From Halomonas denitrificans (lineage in GTDB: Bacteria; Pseudomonadota; Gammaproteobacteria; Xanthomonadales; Wenzhouxiangellaceae): DNA of 64,000 bases. Each line of letters opens with the position of its first letter. Within the stretch, counting starts at the first letter, position 1. Under the pieces are notes generated by a model. That model ran no database searches, was not told the origin of the DNA, and saw only the letters and a list, made by a program, of their open reading frames with translations. This document shows, piece by piece, positions 8,526 through 19,335 of the stretch. The translations under genes and the position numbers were made by a program. The stretch is taken from the NCBI GenBank assembly GCA_019800895.1, contig JAHVKF010000001.1, positions 62,001 through 126,000 on the forward strand. The letters run 5' to 3'.

Positions 8526-9641
8526 TCAGCCGGCCGGTCCGTCGTCCACCGGGCCGCGCGCGCCGCCCGCCGGGGCTTCGAGCGTGAATTCGGCGACGCT
8601 GCCCCGGTCGGCGCCCTCGAAGCGGACCGCTTCGCCGTCGAAGCTCAGTTCGACCGCACTGCCGCGTCCCACCAGGACGCGGACCGGGGGCTGGGCCTCG
8701 TAGCTGCGGCGAGTCCCGGCGCGAAGCAGGTCGAACTCCAGCCGTTCCCCGCGAGCATCGTTGATCTCGACCCAGCTGTCTTCGAGCAGCTCGAGGACGA
8801 TGGGATGGAGATTCGATTCACTCGATCGGGGGCTCGACGATGAACCGGTGATCCGGGCCCCATCGCTCGGTGTGCCTGCGCTCTGTTCGGCGTCCGACAG
8901 CACGCCGGAATCGATCGAAGCATCACCCGCTCGCAACGGGGAGAGCGGCAGCGTGGATGCCGACAGCGGGCCGTCGGCGTCCGGGTCGCCGTTGTCGAGG
9001 CTCAGCGCACGCGCGATGCGGCGCGTGACGCCCTCGCGGGCGCCCTCGGGGCGGTCACCGGCGCCGGCGGAACCTTCGGAGCCGAGGCCTTCTCCCGCGA
9101 CCAGCGAAGGCGGGCCCGAATCACCCGGATCGTCACCGAAGTCGAACAGCCGGGTTCCACCGGTGACGAAGAAATAGACCAGTGGAGGGACGATCAAGGT
9201 GGTGACGAGAAAATAGGTCGCGAATCGCACGAAACGATCGACCCGATCCGTCGGCGCCGGCGGCGGCAGGACCCCCTTCAGGGGCGGCGGCTCGTCGGTC
9301 GCATTCGGATCGACGAACCGATCGGCCGGAACTCCGAGTTCGCGGGCGTAGTTCGCGATGTATCCCCGGCGGTAGATCGGCGCGATGCGTTCGAAACGGT
9401 CGGCTTCGATGGACTCGATGGTCGACCGCGAGAGCTTCATGGCCGCGGCCACGTCGGCCACGCTGCGACCCTGCTCCTCGCGCAGGGAAGCGAGGCGTCT
9501 GCCCACCGAGGGCTCGGGCGCGGAGGAAGGGTTCGATGCACCGGTCGACGGAATTTCCGAGGATTCCTCGATGTCCGGATCCGTCTTCGAATCGCCCGCG
9601 CTCGAGGGCGTGGAGCTCGGGGGCGTGAATTGATCGTTCAT
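8526..9641 (-). CDS. rodZ: RodZ-like cytoskeletal membrane protein
   Basis: RodZ links MreB filaments to the inner membrane to maintain rod shape. The 371-residue protein has an N-terminal helix-turn-helix (about residues 48-110, [19 protein letters not shown] to [12 protein letters not shown]), one transmembrane helix (about 137-160, [19 protein letters not shown]) and a low-complexity Ser/Gly/Asp linker. A C-terminal DUF4115 beta domain follows ([18 protein letters not shown]). Its position between pilW (3 bp) and hisS is the conserved one. Confidence 0.93.
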   Translation of the reverse strand: MNDQFTPPSSTPSSAGDSKTDPDIEESSEIPSTGASNPSSAPEPSVGRRLASLREEQGRSVADVAAAMKLSRSTIESIEADRFERIAPIYRRGYIANYARELGVPADRFVDPNATDEPPPLKGVLPPPAPTDRVDRFVRFATYFLVTTLIVPPLVYFFVTGGTRLFDFGDDPGDSGPPSLVAGEGLGSEGSAGAGDRPEGAREGVTRRIARALSLDNGDPDADGPLSASTLPLSPLRAGDASIDSGVLSDAEQSAGTPSDGARITGSSSSPRSSESNLHPIVLELLEDSWVEINDARGERLEFDLLRAGTRRSYEAQPPVRVLVGRGSAVELSFDGEAVRFEGADRGSVAEFTLEAPAGGARGPVDDGPAG

Positions 9642-9644
9642 GGC

Positions 9645-10417
9645 TCAGGAATCGCCTGCTCGCAGTTGTTCGGCTTGCAGCGATTCAGGATAACGCGATC
9701 GCAGCTGCATTGCATATCGCTCTGCTTCTTCGGGGCTGTTCAGCGCCCGCTCGACCCGCACGCCGAGCAGCAAGGCATCCGGGCCCAGCGGGCCCGTCGC
9801 CTCGAGGCGCTGCAGGAAGGCCCGGGCGGGAAAGGCGCGGCCGGACTCGAAGGACAGGCTGGCGAGATTGAACAGGGCCAACCGGTTGCGCGGGTCGATT
9901 TCCAGCGCCTGGCGGAGGTAGTTCTCGGCCTCCCCGTCGCGTCCGGCGCGCCGGGCGCAGGAGCCCGCATTGGCCAGGACGACCTCCGGAGTCGGGTAGA
10001 ACGGGTCCTCCAGCGCTTCCCGGAAGTGTCGATCCGCGTCGTCGAAGCGCTCGACGCGGCACAGCAACGCGGCGTAACTGTTGTGAACCGCGCCGTCTTC
10101 GGGCGCCAGACGCGCCGCACGCTCGAGATGTCCGAGTGCTCGCCGGTCGCGGCCGATCCGCTCGTAGACGATGCCCAGGGCGAGATGCGCAGGCACGTGG
10201 TGCGGGTCCTGCGAGACCGCGAGCTCCAGCTTCTCCAGCGCCAGCTGGACCTGGCCCCGTTCGAGGTAGCCGACGCCCAGGCGTGTATTGATGTCGGCCG
10301 CTCGGACGGGGCTGACCCGTTCGACGGCAGAGCCCGTTCGCTGCGGATTGAGTTCGTCGCCCGTCGATGCACAGCCGGCGACGATCAGGACGAAGGCCAG
10401 CGTGACGACGCGGCCGG

Positions 10418-10421
<4 letters not shown>
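9645..10421 (-). CDS. pilW: Type IV pilus biogenesis lipoprotein PilW/PilF
   Basis: A pilotin that supports assembly of the PilQ secretin. The 258-residue protein has a lipoprotein signal with lipobox VAGC (Cys17). It then has TPR repeats beginning [22 protein letters not shown], the signature start of the PilF/PilW family. It overlaps the end of rlmN by 4 nt, and rodZ follows after 3 bp. No other pilus gene is in the window. Confidence 0.94.
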
Positions 10422-11521
<1,100 letters not shown>

Positions 11522-11565
11522 GGAGTTCAGCCATTGATTTCAACGCGTTGCGCCCTGCTCTTCAA

Positions 11566-11985
11566 TCAGCGCGAGTATATCTCATCGTCTCCGAAGAAGA
11601 AGCGGATTTCCTCGGCCGCGGTTTCCTCGGCATCCGAGCCGTGGACGGCGTTCGCGTCGATGCTGCTGGCGAAATCGGCGCGGATGGTGCCGGGCGCCGC
11701 TTCGCGGGGGTCGGTCGCGCCCATCAGTTCGCGGTTGCGAGCGATGGCGTCGTCGCCCTCGAGCACCTGGATCATCACCGGGCCGGAGGTCATGAACTCG
11801 ACCAGGTCGTTGAAGAACGGACGCTCCTTGTGCACGGCGTAGAAGCCTTCGGCGTCGGCCCGCGAGAGGTGCTTCATGCGAGCCGCGACGACCTTCAGGC
11901 CGGCCCGCTCGAACCGGGTGTAGATCTCGCCGATGACGTTCTTGGCCACGGCGTCGGGCTTGATGATGGACAGGGTGCGCTGCAT
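11566..11985 (-). CDS. ndk: Nucleoside diphosphate kinase
   Basis: Transfers gamma-phosphate from ATP to NDPs via a phosphohistidine. At 139 residues it has normal length. [16 protein letters not shown] is the classic start and NAVHGSDA carries the active-site His. ATG 11985 has an AGGAG ribosome site. It heads the minus-strand ndk-rlmN-pilW-rodZ-hisS string. Confidence 0.98.
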   Translation of the reverse strand: MQRTLSIIKPDAVAKNVIGEIYTRFERAGLKVVAARMKHLSRADAEGFYAVHKERPFFNDLVEFMTSGPVMIQVLEGDDAIARNRELMGATDPREAAPGTIRADFASSIDANAVHGSDAEETAAEEIRFFFGDDEIYSR

Positions 11986-12286
11986 GGGTCGGAAACTCCT
12001 GGGTTCTGGTGATCGAATGTGGAATGGTGGCTGGCGCGGACGGCGACCCGACGTCGCCGGCCTGCTGCGGACCGCAGGTAGCGCGCGTCGTTCGTGATGC
12101 GCGCCGGATGCGGCCCGGCCTCCGCCTGGATCGCTTCGGGCTGGCTCGAGCGCCATCGGCGCAACCGACGATCCAACCCGCAATTCTAGCGCGATCTTCG
12201 CCCCGATCGAAAGTCGATGCGCCACCGGTTCCGCATCGGTAAGCGGGATCCGCCGGGACGACGCGCGGCCGGGCGTCGTCCGGAAC
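11986..12286. other. Intergenic region upstream of ndk
   Basis: About 300 bp with no supportable gene; short open frames here have no family features. On the minus strand TAGAAT (12188-12183) is a good -10 candidate for ndk, with no convincing -35. It would give a leader near 190 nt. Nothing else was recognised. Confidence 0.5.
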
Positions 12287-12347
12287 TTGCCTGCCCGTGC
12301 CGACGGTGGTAGGATTCAAACACACGTTTGAAGCGCTTGTTTCAAGC
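12287..12347 (+). promoter_or_regulatory. Promoter and palindromic operator of the psrA-like/fad operon
   Basis: TTGCCT (12287-12292) and TAGGAT (12310-12315) are 17 bp apart, a good sigma-70 promoter. Starting on the last base of the -10 is a perfect 7-bp inverted repeat, TTCAAAC-N4-GTTTGAA (12315-12332), followed by a second repeat GCTTG-TTT-CAAGC (12335-12347). The first contains CAAAC-N4-GTTTG, which matches the published Pseudomonas PsrA operator pattern as I recall it. Its position over the expected start site implies autorepression by the TetR protein encoded next. Confidence 0.75.
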
Positions 12348-12457
12348 ACGCGTTTCAAGGAGCGATCGAAGCGCAGGCCCTGCGCCTCGGTCCCCGGCCC
12401 GCCGCTGGCAGCCACCGCTCCTGCGCAGGCCGCGCAACGCCCGCTGGAGGAACACGC

Positions 12458-13108
12458 TTGACCGACTCGACCGCCAACCGGATTCTCGACACCGCGGAGC
12501 AGCTGTTTGCCGATCGAGGATTCCACGCGACGACGCTGCGCCAGATCACCCAGGCTGCCGGCGTCAACCTGGCCGCCGTGAATTATCACCACGGCTCCAA
12601 GGACGCGCTGATCCTCGCGGTCTTCCAGCGCCGGCTCGACGAACTCAACAGCGAGCGCCTTGCCCGCCTGAGCGAAGCGCTCGACGCCGCCGACCCACCC
12701 CGGCTCGAAGACGTGCTCGAAGCCTTCATCCACCCCGCGCTCCGGATGAGCACCCAGTCCTCGGGCGACGGTGGTCGCTTCATGCGCTTGCTGATGAGAG
12801 CCTGGTCGGAGAACGCCACCCAGCTCCACGGCGTGATCCGGCGTCAGTATTCCCACGTGATGCGCGCCTTCGCCGATGCGGTCAGCCGCTCGCTGGGCAC
12901 GGCGCCCGAGAACCTCCGCCAGCAGCTCGATTTCCTGATCGGCGCGCTGACCTACACCATGGCCGAGACCAACGACGACGACGTCGAACCCACGGCGCGG
13001 GCGTTGATCCGCTTCGGCTGCGCCGGCCTGCGCGATTCGGTGTCCGCAACGACCCGCGACCCGGCCGCGCAGCGCCAACCCAACCTGTTCGAGGAGACTT
13101 CCGCATGA
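12458..13108 (+). CDS. TetR-family regulator, PsrA-like
   Basis: The 216-residue protein has an N-terminal TetR helix-turn-helix (ILDTAEQLFADRGFHATTLR, then AGVNLAAVNYHHGSKDALI, about residues 8-57). This is very close to Pseudomonas PsrA, a fatty-acid-responsive repressor of beta-oxidation genes. The rest is an all-helical ligand domain. The start is TTG 12458, 7 bp after GGAGG. The stop overlaps the fadE start by 4 nt (ATGA), so the two are cotranslated. With the operator upstream, the likely role is acyl-CoA or fatty-acid-relieved repression of this operon. Confidence 0.88.
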   Translation: MTDSTANRILDTAEQLFADRGFHATTLRQITQAAGVNLAAVNYHHGSKDALILAVFQRRLDELNSERLARLSEALDAADPPRLEDVLEAFIHPALRMSTQSSGDGGRFMRLLMRAWSENATQLHGVIRRQYSHVMRAFADAVSRSLGTAPENLRQQLDFLIGALTYTMAETNDDDVEPTARALIRFGCAGLRDSVSATTRDPAAQRQPNLFEETSA

Positions 13109-15555
13109 CCATCCTTGCCCTGCTTGCCGTTGTCCTGTTGCCGCTGATAATGGCCTATTTCGCGGCTCCGGCCTGGCTTGCCGCCCTGCTCACGTCCGCG
13201 GCGGCGGCCCTGTCCATCGCGACGGGCGCGTCGCTCGCCGTAGCCATCGTCGCGGTGCTGATCGCCGTTCCGCTGATCGTCGCCGCCCTGCCCCCGCTGC
13301 GGCGAGCCCTTCTGACCAATCGCCTCTACGGCTGGTTCCGGAAGGTCCTGCCGGCGATGTCGGCGACCGAGCGCGAAGCCCTCGAATCGGGCACGACCTG
13401 GTGGGATGCAGAGCTGTTCTCGGGCCGTCCGGACTGGACGAAGCTCCAGAACCATCCTGCGCCGTCCCTGACCGCCGAGGAGCAGGCGTTTCTCGACGGC
13501 CCGGTGGAGGAACTGTGCACCATGCTCGACGAATGGCAGATCGAGCAGGATCGGGACCTGCCGCCGGAGGTCTGGGACTTCCTGCGCGAGCACCGGTTCT
13601 TCTCGATGATCATTCCGAAGGAGTACGGCGGACTCGGCTTCTCTTCGCAGGGCAACGCGGCGGTCGTGACCAAGATCTCGACCTGCAACCAGACCGCCGC
13701 GGTGACCGTCATGGTGCCCAATTCGCTCGGCCCGGGCGAACTCCTGCACTACTTCGGAACCGAGGACCAGAAGAACCACTACCTGCCGCGGCTGGCGACC
13801 GGGCAGGACGTTCCCTGTTTCGCGCTGACCTCGCCGTACGCGGGTTCGGACGCGGCGTCGATGCCGGACAAGGGCATCGTGTGCAAGGGCGAATTCAACG
13901 GCGAGGAAGTGCTCGGCATCCGGGTCACCTGGGACAAGCGCTACATCACGCTGGCGCCGGTCGCGACCGTGGTCGGCCTGGCCTTCAAGTGCTTCGACCC
14001 CGACGGCCTGCTGGGTGGCGAGAAGAGCCTCGGGATCACCTGCGCGCTGATCCCGGCCGACACCCCCGGCGTCGAGACCGGCAATCGCCACCTGCCGGGC
14101 GGCTCGCCGTTCATGAACGGCACGACCCGCGGCAAGGACGTGTTCATTCCGATGGACTGGGTGATCGGCGGCCAGGAGCGCGTCGGCCAGGGCTGGAGCA
14201 TGCTGATGCACTGCCTGTCCGCAGGGCGCGCCATCTCGCTGCCCGCCCAGGCGGTCGCCGGCGGCAAGATCTGCAGCCTGCTGACCGGCGCCTATGCCCG
14301 GGTCCGCTACCAGTTCAAGCAACCGATCGGTCAGTTCGAAGGCATCCAGGAGCCGCTGGCCCGGATCGGCGGTGAGACCTATCGCATGGACGCCGCTCAC
14401 CAGATGACGCTCGTCGCGCTCGACCAGGGCGAGAAGCCGGCGGTGATCTCGGCCATCCTCAAGGCCAACCTGACCGAGGCGAACCGGCGCGTCGTTGCCG
14501 ACGCGATGGATATCCACGGCGGCAAGGCCGTCGTCCTCGGACCGCGCAACTATCTGGCGCAGGGCTACCAGGCCCTGCCGATCTCGATCACCGTCGAAGG
14601 CGCCAACATCCTGACCCGGTCGATGATCATCTTCGGCCAGGGCGCGATCCGCTGCCATCCCTGGCTGCTCAAGGAAATGATGGCGGCGACCAGCCAGGCG
14701 CCGAACGCCCGCCGGGACTTCGACAAGGCGTTCTTCGGTCACATCGGCTACACGATCGGTAATGCCGTCCGGTCGCTCGTGCTGGGACTGACCGGCGGCC
14801 GGCTGAGTCCGGCGCCGTTCGGCGGCGTACTGAAGCGCGACGTGCAGCGGATCAACCGCCTGGCCGCCGCGTTCACGCTGATCGCCGACTTCACGCTGCT
14901 CATCCTCGGCGGCAAGTTCAAGTTCGCCGAGAAACTGTCGGGTCGCTTTGCCGACGCACTGAGCCATCTCTACCTGGCCTCCGCCGTGGTCAAGCGCTTC
15001 GAGGACGACGGCCGTCCCGACGCCGACCTGCCGATGGCCCGCTGGGCGATGGCCGACAGCCTGAATCGCGTCGAATCCGCGCTGTTCGGCATCCTGGCCA
15101 ACTTCCCGGTTCCCGCGTTGGGCCGGGTTCTTCGGGTCTGGGCGTTTCCGTTCGGGCGCAGTCACCACCCGGCCGACGACAGGACCGGTCAGGCGATCGC
15201 CGAGCTGCTGCTGTCGAACAACCCCTCGCGTGATCGACTGACCCACGACACGTTCCGCGCCCGGGACGGTGTCGGCGCTGCAATGGTGCTGAAGGCCTTC
15301 GACGCCATGCTCGAAGCGGCCGAGGCCGAGCGTGCGGTCTTCAACGGCCTCAAGCGCATGCCGACGCCGGTCAACGTGGATCGCCTGGCCCGCCAGGCGG
15401 TCGAGGCGGGCCTGATCGACGACGCGCAGGCCGAACGTTTGATCGAGGCCCAGCGCCTGGCCGCCGAGGTCATCGCGGTCGACGAGTTCGAACCCGACGC
15501 GCTGGATCGGGCCCGGACCGGGGAACCCGAAGCGCCGCTCAAGAAAGCCAGCTGA
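13105..15555 (+). CDS. fadE: Acyl-CoA dehydrogenase FadE
   Basis: The first, FAD-dependent step of fatty-acid beta-oxidation. The 816 residues match E. coli FadE length (814). Two hydrophobic helices at residues 1-60 anchor it to the membrane. The dehydrogenase core follows, with ALTSPYAGSDAASMPD, TWDKRYITLAPVATVVGLAF and ITVEGANILTRSMIIFGQGA, then the long C-terminal extension of the FadE subfamily. ATG 13105 overlaps the regulator's stop and has GAGGAG upstream. Confidence 0.96.
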   Translation: MTILALLAVVLLPLIMAYFAAPAWLAALLTSAAAALSIATGASLAVAIVAVLIAVPLIVAALPPLRRALLTNRLYGWFRKVLPAMSATEREALESGTTWWDAELFSGRPDWTKLQNHPAPSLTAEEQAFLDGPVEELCTMLDEWQIEQDRDLPPEVWDFLREHRFFSMIIPKEYGGLGFSSQGNAAVVTKISTCNQTAAVTVMVPNSLGPGELLHYFGTEDQKNHYLPRLATGQDVPCFALTSPYAGSDAASMPDKGIVCKGEFNGEEVLGIRVTWDKRYITLAPVATVVGLAFKCFDPDGLLGGEKSLGITCALIPADTPGVETGNRHLPGGSPFMNGTTRGKDVFIPMDWVIGGQERVGQGWSMLMHCLSAGRAISLPAQAVAGGKICSLLTGAYARVRYQFKQPIGQFEGIQEPLARIGGETYRMDAAHQMTLVALDQGEKPAVISAILKANLTEANRRVVADAMDIHGGKAVVLGPRNYLAQGYQALPISITVEGANILTRSMIIFGQGAIRCHPWLLKEMMAATSQAPNARRDFDKAFFGHIGYTIGNAVRSLVLGLTGGRLSPAPFGGVLKRDVQRINRLAAAFTLIADFTLLILGGKFKFAEKLSGRFADALSHLYLASAVVKRFEDDGRPDADLPMARWAMADSLNRVESALFGILANFPVPALGRVLRVWAFPFGRSHHPADDRTGQAIAELLLSNNPSRDRLTHDTFRARDGVGAAMVLKAFDAMLEAAEAERAVFNGLKRMPTPVNVDRLARQAVEAGLIDDAQAERLIEAQRLAAEVIAVDEFEPDALDRARTGEPEAPLKKAS

Positions 15556-15575
15556 CCGACGCTGGAGCTGCCGTC

Positions 15576-15599
15576 GATGCCGGCCGGGGTGCCGGCATC
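15576..15599 (+). terminator. Hairpin between fadE and the FadN-type gene
   Basis: A perfect 9-bp stem (15576-15584 with 15591-15599, loop CGGGGT). No T-tract follows directly, so it may be an RNA-stabilising or attenuating hairpin rather than a true terminator. Confidence 0.45.
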
Positions 15600-15652
15600 G
15601 CGCGCTGTACACCTGCATCTTCCTTTTCAACGAACGACAGGAACCTGACCTG

Positions 15653-18019
15653 ATGTCCGAGAATCGCTTCATTGTTCGCAAGGCCGCCGTCCTCGGCGCG
15701 GGCGTGATGGGCGCGCAGATCGCCGCCCACCTGACCGCGGCCGGTATTCCCGTGCGCCTGTTCGACCTGCCCGCCGACGAAGGGGGCCGAAACGACCGGG
15801 TCAAGGGCGCGATCCAGCGCCTGGCCAAGCTGAAGCCGCCCCCGCTGGCTCGCAAGGACCTGGCCTCGGCGCTGGAACCGGCGAACTTCGAGGACGATCT
15901 CGAGACGCTCGCGGATTGCGATTTCGTCATCGAGGCGGTGGCCGAACGGATGGACATCAAGAAGTCGCTGTACGAGCGCCTGGTGCCCCACCTGCCGGCC
16001 GATGCGATCTTCGCCAGCAATACCTCGGGCCTGTCGATCACCGAGCTGGCGCAGGTGGTTCCCGAGAGTCACCGCGACCGATTCTGCGGGGTGCACTTCT
16101 TCAATCCGCCGCGCTACATGCACCTGGTCGAACTGATCCCCCACGCCGGCACGAAGACCGAGGTCCTGGACCGGCTCGAGGCGTTCATGACGGAAACGCT
16201 GGGCAAGGGCGTGGTCCGGGCCCGCGACACGGTCAACTTCATCGCCAACCGGGTCGGGGTGTTCTCGATGATCTCGACCGTGCACCACGCCAGGCGGCTC
16301 GGCCTCGGCTTCGACACGGTCGATGCGTTGACCGGGCCGGCGATCGGCCGGCCGAAATCGGCGACTTTCCGGCTCGCCGACGTGGTCGGGCTCGACACGA
16401 TGGCCAACGTGATCTCGACGATGCAGGACAAGCTCGAGGATGACCCCTGGCACGCCGTCTACGAGAAACCGGCGTGGATGACCGGGCTGATCGAGGCCGG
16501 CGCGCTCGGCCAGAAGGCCGGCGCCGGCGTGTTCCGCAAGGAAGGCAAGGCGATCCGCGTCCTCGATCCCGTCTCGGGCGAATACCGCGACACCGACTAT
16601 TCGCTCGACGACGACGTCAAGCAGGCCCTGGCGATCCGCGATCCGGCCGAGAAGATGAAGGCGTTCGCCGAGTCCGATCGACCCGAACTCCAGTTCCTGT
16701 GGGCCATCCACCGCGACCTGTTCCACTACTGCGCGGTGCACCTGGCCGAAATCGCCGATTCGGCCCGCGAGATCGATCTCGCGATGCGCTGGGGCTACGG
16801 CTGGGATCTGGGCCCGTTCGAGATCTGGCAGGCCGCCGGCTGGAACGACGTGACGCGCTGGATCCGGCGCGACATCGAGGCCGGCACCGCGCTGGCCGAT
16901 GCGCCCCTGCCCGGCTGGGTGGACGACGCCGATGCCGCCCACGGCGACGCGGGCTCGATCGCCGGGGACGGCGCAACGATCGCCCGTCCCGACCTGCCCG
17001 TCTACCGGCGCCAGATGCAGCCGCCCCGCCTGATCGGCGAGTCGGCCCGCTCCGGGACCACGGTCGCCGACCTGGCCGGTGCACGCCTGTGGACGCTGGA
17101 GGACGATGTCCTGATCGTGTCTCACAAGTCGAAGATGAACGTGATCGACACCGGCGTGATCGACGGTCTCAACGAGGCCATCGAACGCGCGGAGAAGGAC
17201 TTCGCCGGGCTGGTGATCTGGCAGCCGAAGGGGCCCTTCTCCGCCGGCGCCAACCTGAAGGCCGCGATGGACTGGGTGGCCGACGATGCATTCGACAAGG
17301 TCGAGGGCCTGGTCGCCGACTTCCAGGCCGCCAACCTTCGACTGCGTTACGCGGCGGTCCCGAGCGTCGCCGCCGTGCGAGGCCTGGCGCTGGGCGGTGG
17401 CCTGGAGCTCGCCATGCACGCCAGCCGGATCGTCGCCCACCTCGAGTCCTACATGGGCCTGGTCGAGGCCGGTGTCGGCCTGCTGCCGGCCGGCGGCGGA
17501 CTGGGCACGCTGGCCTTCCGCGTCCACGATCAGACGCAGGCCGGCGACAGCTACGCGCTCCTCGAGAAGCGCTACAAGCAGGTCGCGATGGGCCAGGTTT
17601 CGGGTAGCGCGATGGAAGCGCGCGAGATGGGCTATCTGACCGCTTCGGATTCGATCGTGATGCACGAGCACGAGCTGCTCCATGCGGCGCACGGCGTGAT
17701 CCGCGGCCTGGACGCAGCCGGCTATCGCGCGCCGCTGCCGGGCCGGACGATTCCTGCCGCGGGCGACGTCGGCATCGCGACGCTGAAGATGCTGTTGGCC
17801 AACATGCACGAGGGCCATTTCATCAGCGATCACGACCGGGAGATCGGCGAGCGCATCGCCGACACGATCTGCGGCGGCGCGATCGATCGGGCGACCCCGG
17901 TCGACGAGCGATGGCTCTACGCACTGGAACGCAAGCACTTCGTCGAACTCGCCCGGACGAAGGCGACGCAGGAGCGCATCCTGCATATGCTGAAGACGGG
18001 GAAACCGCTGCGGAACTAG
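15653..18019 (+). CDS. 3-hydroxyacyl-CoA dehydrogenase/enoyl-CoA hydratase (FadN type)
   Basis: A bifunctional enzyme for the hydration and second oxidation steps of beta-oxidation. The 788 residues begin with the NAD-binding motif VLGAGVMGAQIAAHLTAAG and the dehydrogenase signature FCGVHFFNPPRYMHLVEL (about residues 1-410). An enoyl-CoA hydratase domain follows (about 480-700), with SAGANLKAAM and GLALGGGLELAMHASR forming the oxyanion hole. The order dehydrogenase-then-hydratase is the reverse of E. coli FadB and resembles Bacillus FadN. It lies between fadE and fadA and should form a complex or channel with the thiolase. Confidence 0.94.
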   Translation: MSENRFIVRKAAVLGAGVMGAQIAAHLTAAGIPVRLFDLPADEGGRNDRVKGAIQRLAKLKPPPLARKDLASALEPANFEDDLETLADCDFVIEAVAERMDIKKSLYERLVPHLPADAIFASNTSGLSITELAQVVPESHRDRFCGVHFFNPPRYMHLVELIPHAGTKTEVLDRLEAFMTETLGKGVVRARDTVNFIANRVGVFSMISTVHHARRLGLGFDTVDALTGPAIGRPKSATFRLADVVGLDTMANVISTMQDKLEDDPWHAVYEKPAWMTGLIEAGALGQKAGAGVFRKEGKAIRVLDPVSGEYRDTDYSLDDDVKQALAIRDPAEKMKAFAESDRPELQFLWAIHRDLFHYCAVHLAEIADSAREIDLAMRWGYGWDLGPFEIWQAAGWNDVTRWIRRDIEAGTALADAPLPGWVDDADAAHGDAGSIAGDGATIARPDLPVYRRQMQPPRLIGESARSGTTVADLAGARLWTLEDDVLIVSHKSKMNVIDTGVIDGLNEAIERAEKDFAGLVIWQPKGPFSAGANLKAAMDWVADDAFDKVEGLVADFQAANLRLRYAAVPSVAAVRGLALGGGLELAMHASRIVAHLESYMGLVEAGVGLLPAGGGLGTLAFRVHDQTQAGDSYALLEKRYKQVAMGQVSGSAMEAREMGYLTASDSIVMHEHELLHAAHGVIRGLDAAGYRAPLPGRTIPAAGDVGIATLKMLLANMHEGHFISDHDREIGERIADTICGGAIDRATPVDERWLYALERKHFVELARTKATQERILHMLKTGKPLRN

Positions 18020-18147
18020 GAACGCGGAGCCGGGGAGCAAGGGGCCAGAGGGAAAGGAGGCAGGTCGAAGCCACTCGCCCCTGACCCCTCCCCTCTGCCC
18101 GACACCCGCCCGAACCTTACGAATTCGAACAGTCTGAGGAATAGCAA
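18020..18147 (+). other. Spacer with imperfect purine/pyrimidine inverted repeat
   Basis: A purine-rich arm (about 18034-18062) and a pyrimidine-rich arm (about 18080-18102) can fold imperfectly on each other. Composition differs from the flanking genes. It could be a degenerate repeat element or a processing hairpin. The fadA ribosome region (CTGAGGAATAGCAA) lies at its end. Confidence 0.35.
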
Positions 18148-19329
18148 ATGAGCAACGCATATATCGTCTCCGCGGTGCGCACGCCGGTGGCCAAGGCCTT
18201 CAAGGGCGGGTTTCGCACCACGCGGCCCGACGACCTGCTGGCCCACGTGATCCGCACGGCGCTGGACGACGTGCCGGGCGTCGATCCGGCCGCGATCGAG
18301 GACGTGATCGTCGGCTGCGCGATGCCGGAGGCCGAACAGGGCATGAACGTGGCGCGGATCGGCGCCCTGCTGGCCGGACTGCCCGACAACGTCCCCGGCG
18401 TGACCGTCAACCGGTTCTGTTCTTCCGGCCTTCAGACCGTGGCGATGGCTGCAGACCGGATCCGCCTCGGCGAGGCCGACGTCATGATCGCCGGCGGCAC
18501 GGAAACCATGACCATGGTCCCGATGATGGGTCACAAGGTCGCGATGAATCCGAAGGTCTTCGAGGATGACAACATCGCCATCGCCTACGGCATGGGCATC
18601 ACGGCCGAGAAGGTCGCGGAGAAGTACGGTGTTTCGCGACAGGACCAGGACGAATTCGGCTATCGCAGCCACCAGAAGGCCATTGCGGCGATCGACGGCG
18701 GGGAATTCACCGAGATCCGGCCGTACACCGTCCACCACCGCTACCCGGACCCGTCGTCCGGCGCCATCCGCACGGTCGAACAGGTCATCGACACGGACGA
18801 AGGCCCGCGCCGCGACACGACGCCCGAGGCGCTCGGCAAGCTCCGCCCCGTATTCCGTGCCGACGGCGTGGTCACGGCCGGCACCAGTTCGCAGATGTCC
18901 GATGGCGCCGGCGCACTCGTCATGGTCTCGGAAAAGGCCCTGAAAAAGTACGACCTGGAACCGTTGGCGGTCTTCCGCGGCTTTTCCGTCGCTGGCGTGC
19001 CGCCGGAAATCATGGGCATCGGCCCGATCGCCGCGATTCCGAAGGTCCTGAAGCAGACCGGGATCAAGCTGGATCAACTCGACTGGATCGAACTCAACGA
19101 GGCGTTCGCTGCCCAGGCGCTGGCTGTCATCCGGGACGTCGGCCTCGACCCCGAAAAGGTCAACCCGCTCGGCGGCGCCATCGCGCTCGGTCACCCGCTC
19201 GGCGCGACCGGGTCGATCCTGTCGGCCAAACTGATCCACGGCATGCGCCGCAGGAAGCAGAAGTACGGCATGGTCACGATGTGCATCGGCACGGGAATGG
19301 GAGCGGCCGGCATCATCGAAGCGCTGTGA
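18148..19329 (+). CDS. fadA: Acetyl-CoA C-acyltransferase (3-ketoacyl-CoA thiolase)
   Basis: Thiolytic cleavage, the last step of beta-oxidation. The 393-residue protein has the nucleophile Cys in VTVNRFCSSGLQTVA. The catalytic His is in GGAIALGHPLGATGS and the second Cys in MVTMCIGTGMGAAG, at the expected places. ATG 18148 is preceded by a GAGGA site. It is the third enzyme of the fadE-FadN-fadA set and is followed by a strong hairpin. Confidence 0.96.
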   Translation: MSNAYIVSAVRTPVAKAFKGGFRTTRPDDLLAHVIRTALDDVPGVDPAAIEDVIVGCAMPEAEQGMNVARIGALLAGLPDNVPGVTVNRFCSSGLQTVAMAADRIRLGEADVMIAGGTETMTMVPMMGHKVAMNPKVFEDDNIAIAYGMGITAEKVAEKYGVSRQDQDEFGYRSHQKAIAAIDGGEFTEIRPYTVHHRYPDPSSGAIRTVEQVIDTDEGPRRDTTPEALGKLRPVFRADGVVTAGTSSQMSDGAGALVMVSEKALKKYDLEPLAVFRGFSVAGVPPEIMGIGPIAAIPKVLKQTGIKLDQLDWIELNEAFAAQALAVIRDVGLDPEKVNPLGGAIALGHPLGATGSILSAKLIHGMRRRKQKYGMVTMCIGTGMGAAGIIEAL

Positions 19330-19335
19330 GGAGCC

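Noticed and set aside
12009-12242. A 77-codon plus-strand frame between ndk and the PsrA-like gene
   Set aside because: No ribosome site, no family features, and it overlaps the likely ndk promoter and leader.
12952-16041. A 1029-codon open frame on the minus strand
   Set aside because: It lies antisense to fadE, which has strong motifs throughout. GC-rich codon use leaves the opposite strand open. The translated antisense product has no domain pattern.
15539-18160. An 873-codon minus-strand open frame
   Set aside because: Antisense to the FadN-type enzyme; same GC-rich shadow effect and no recognisable fold.
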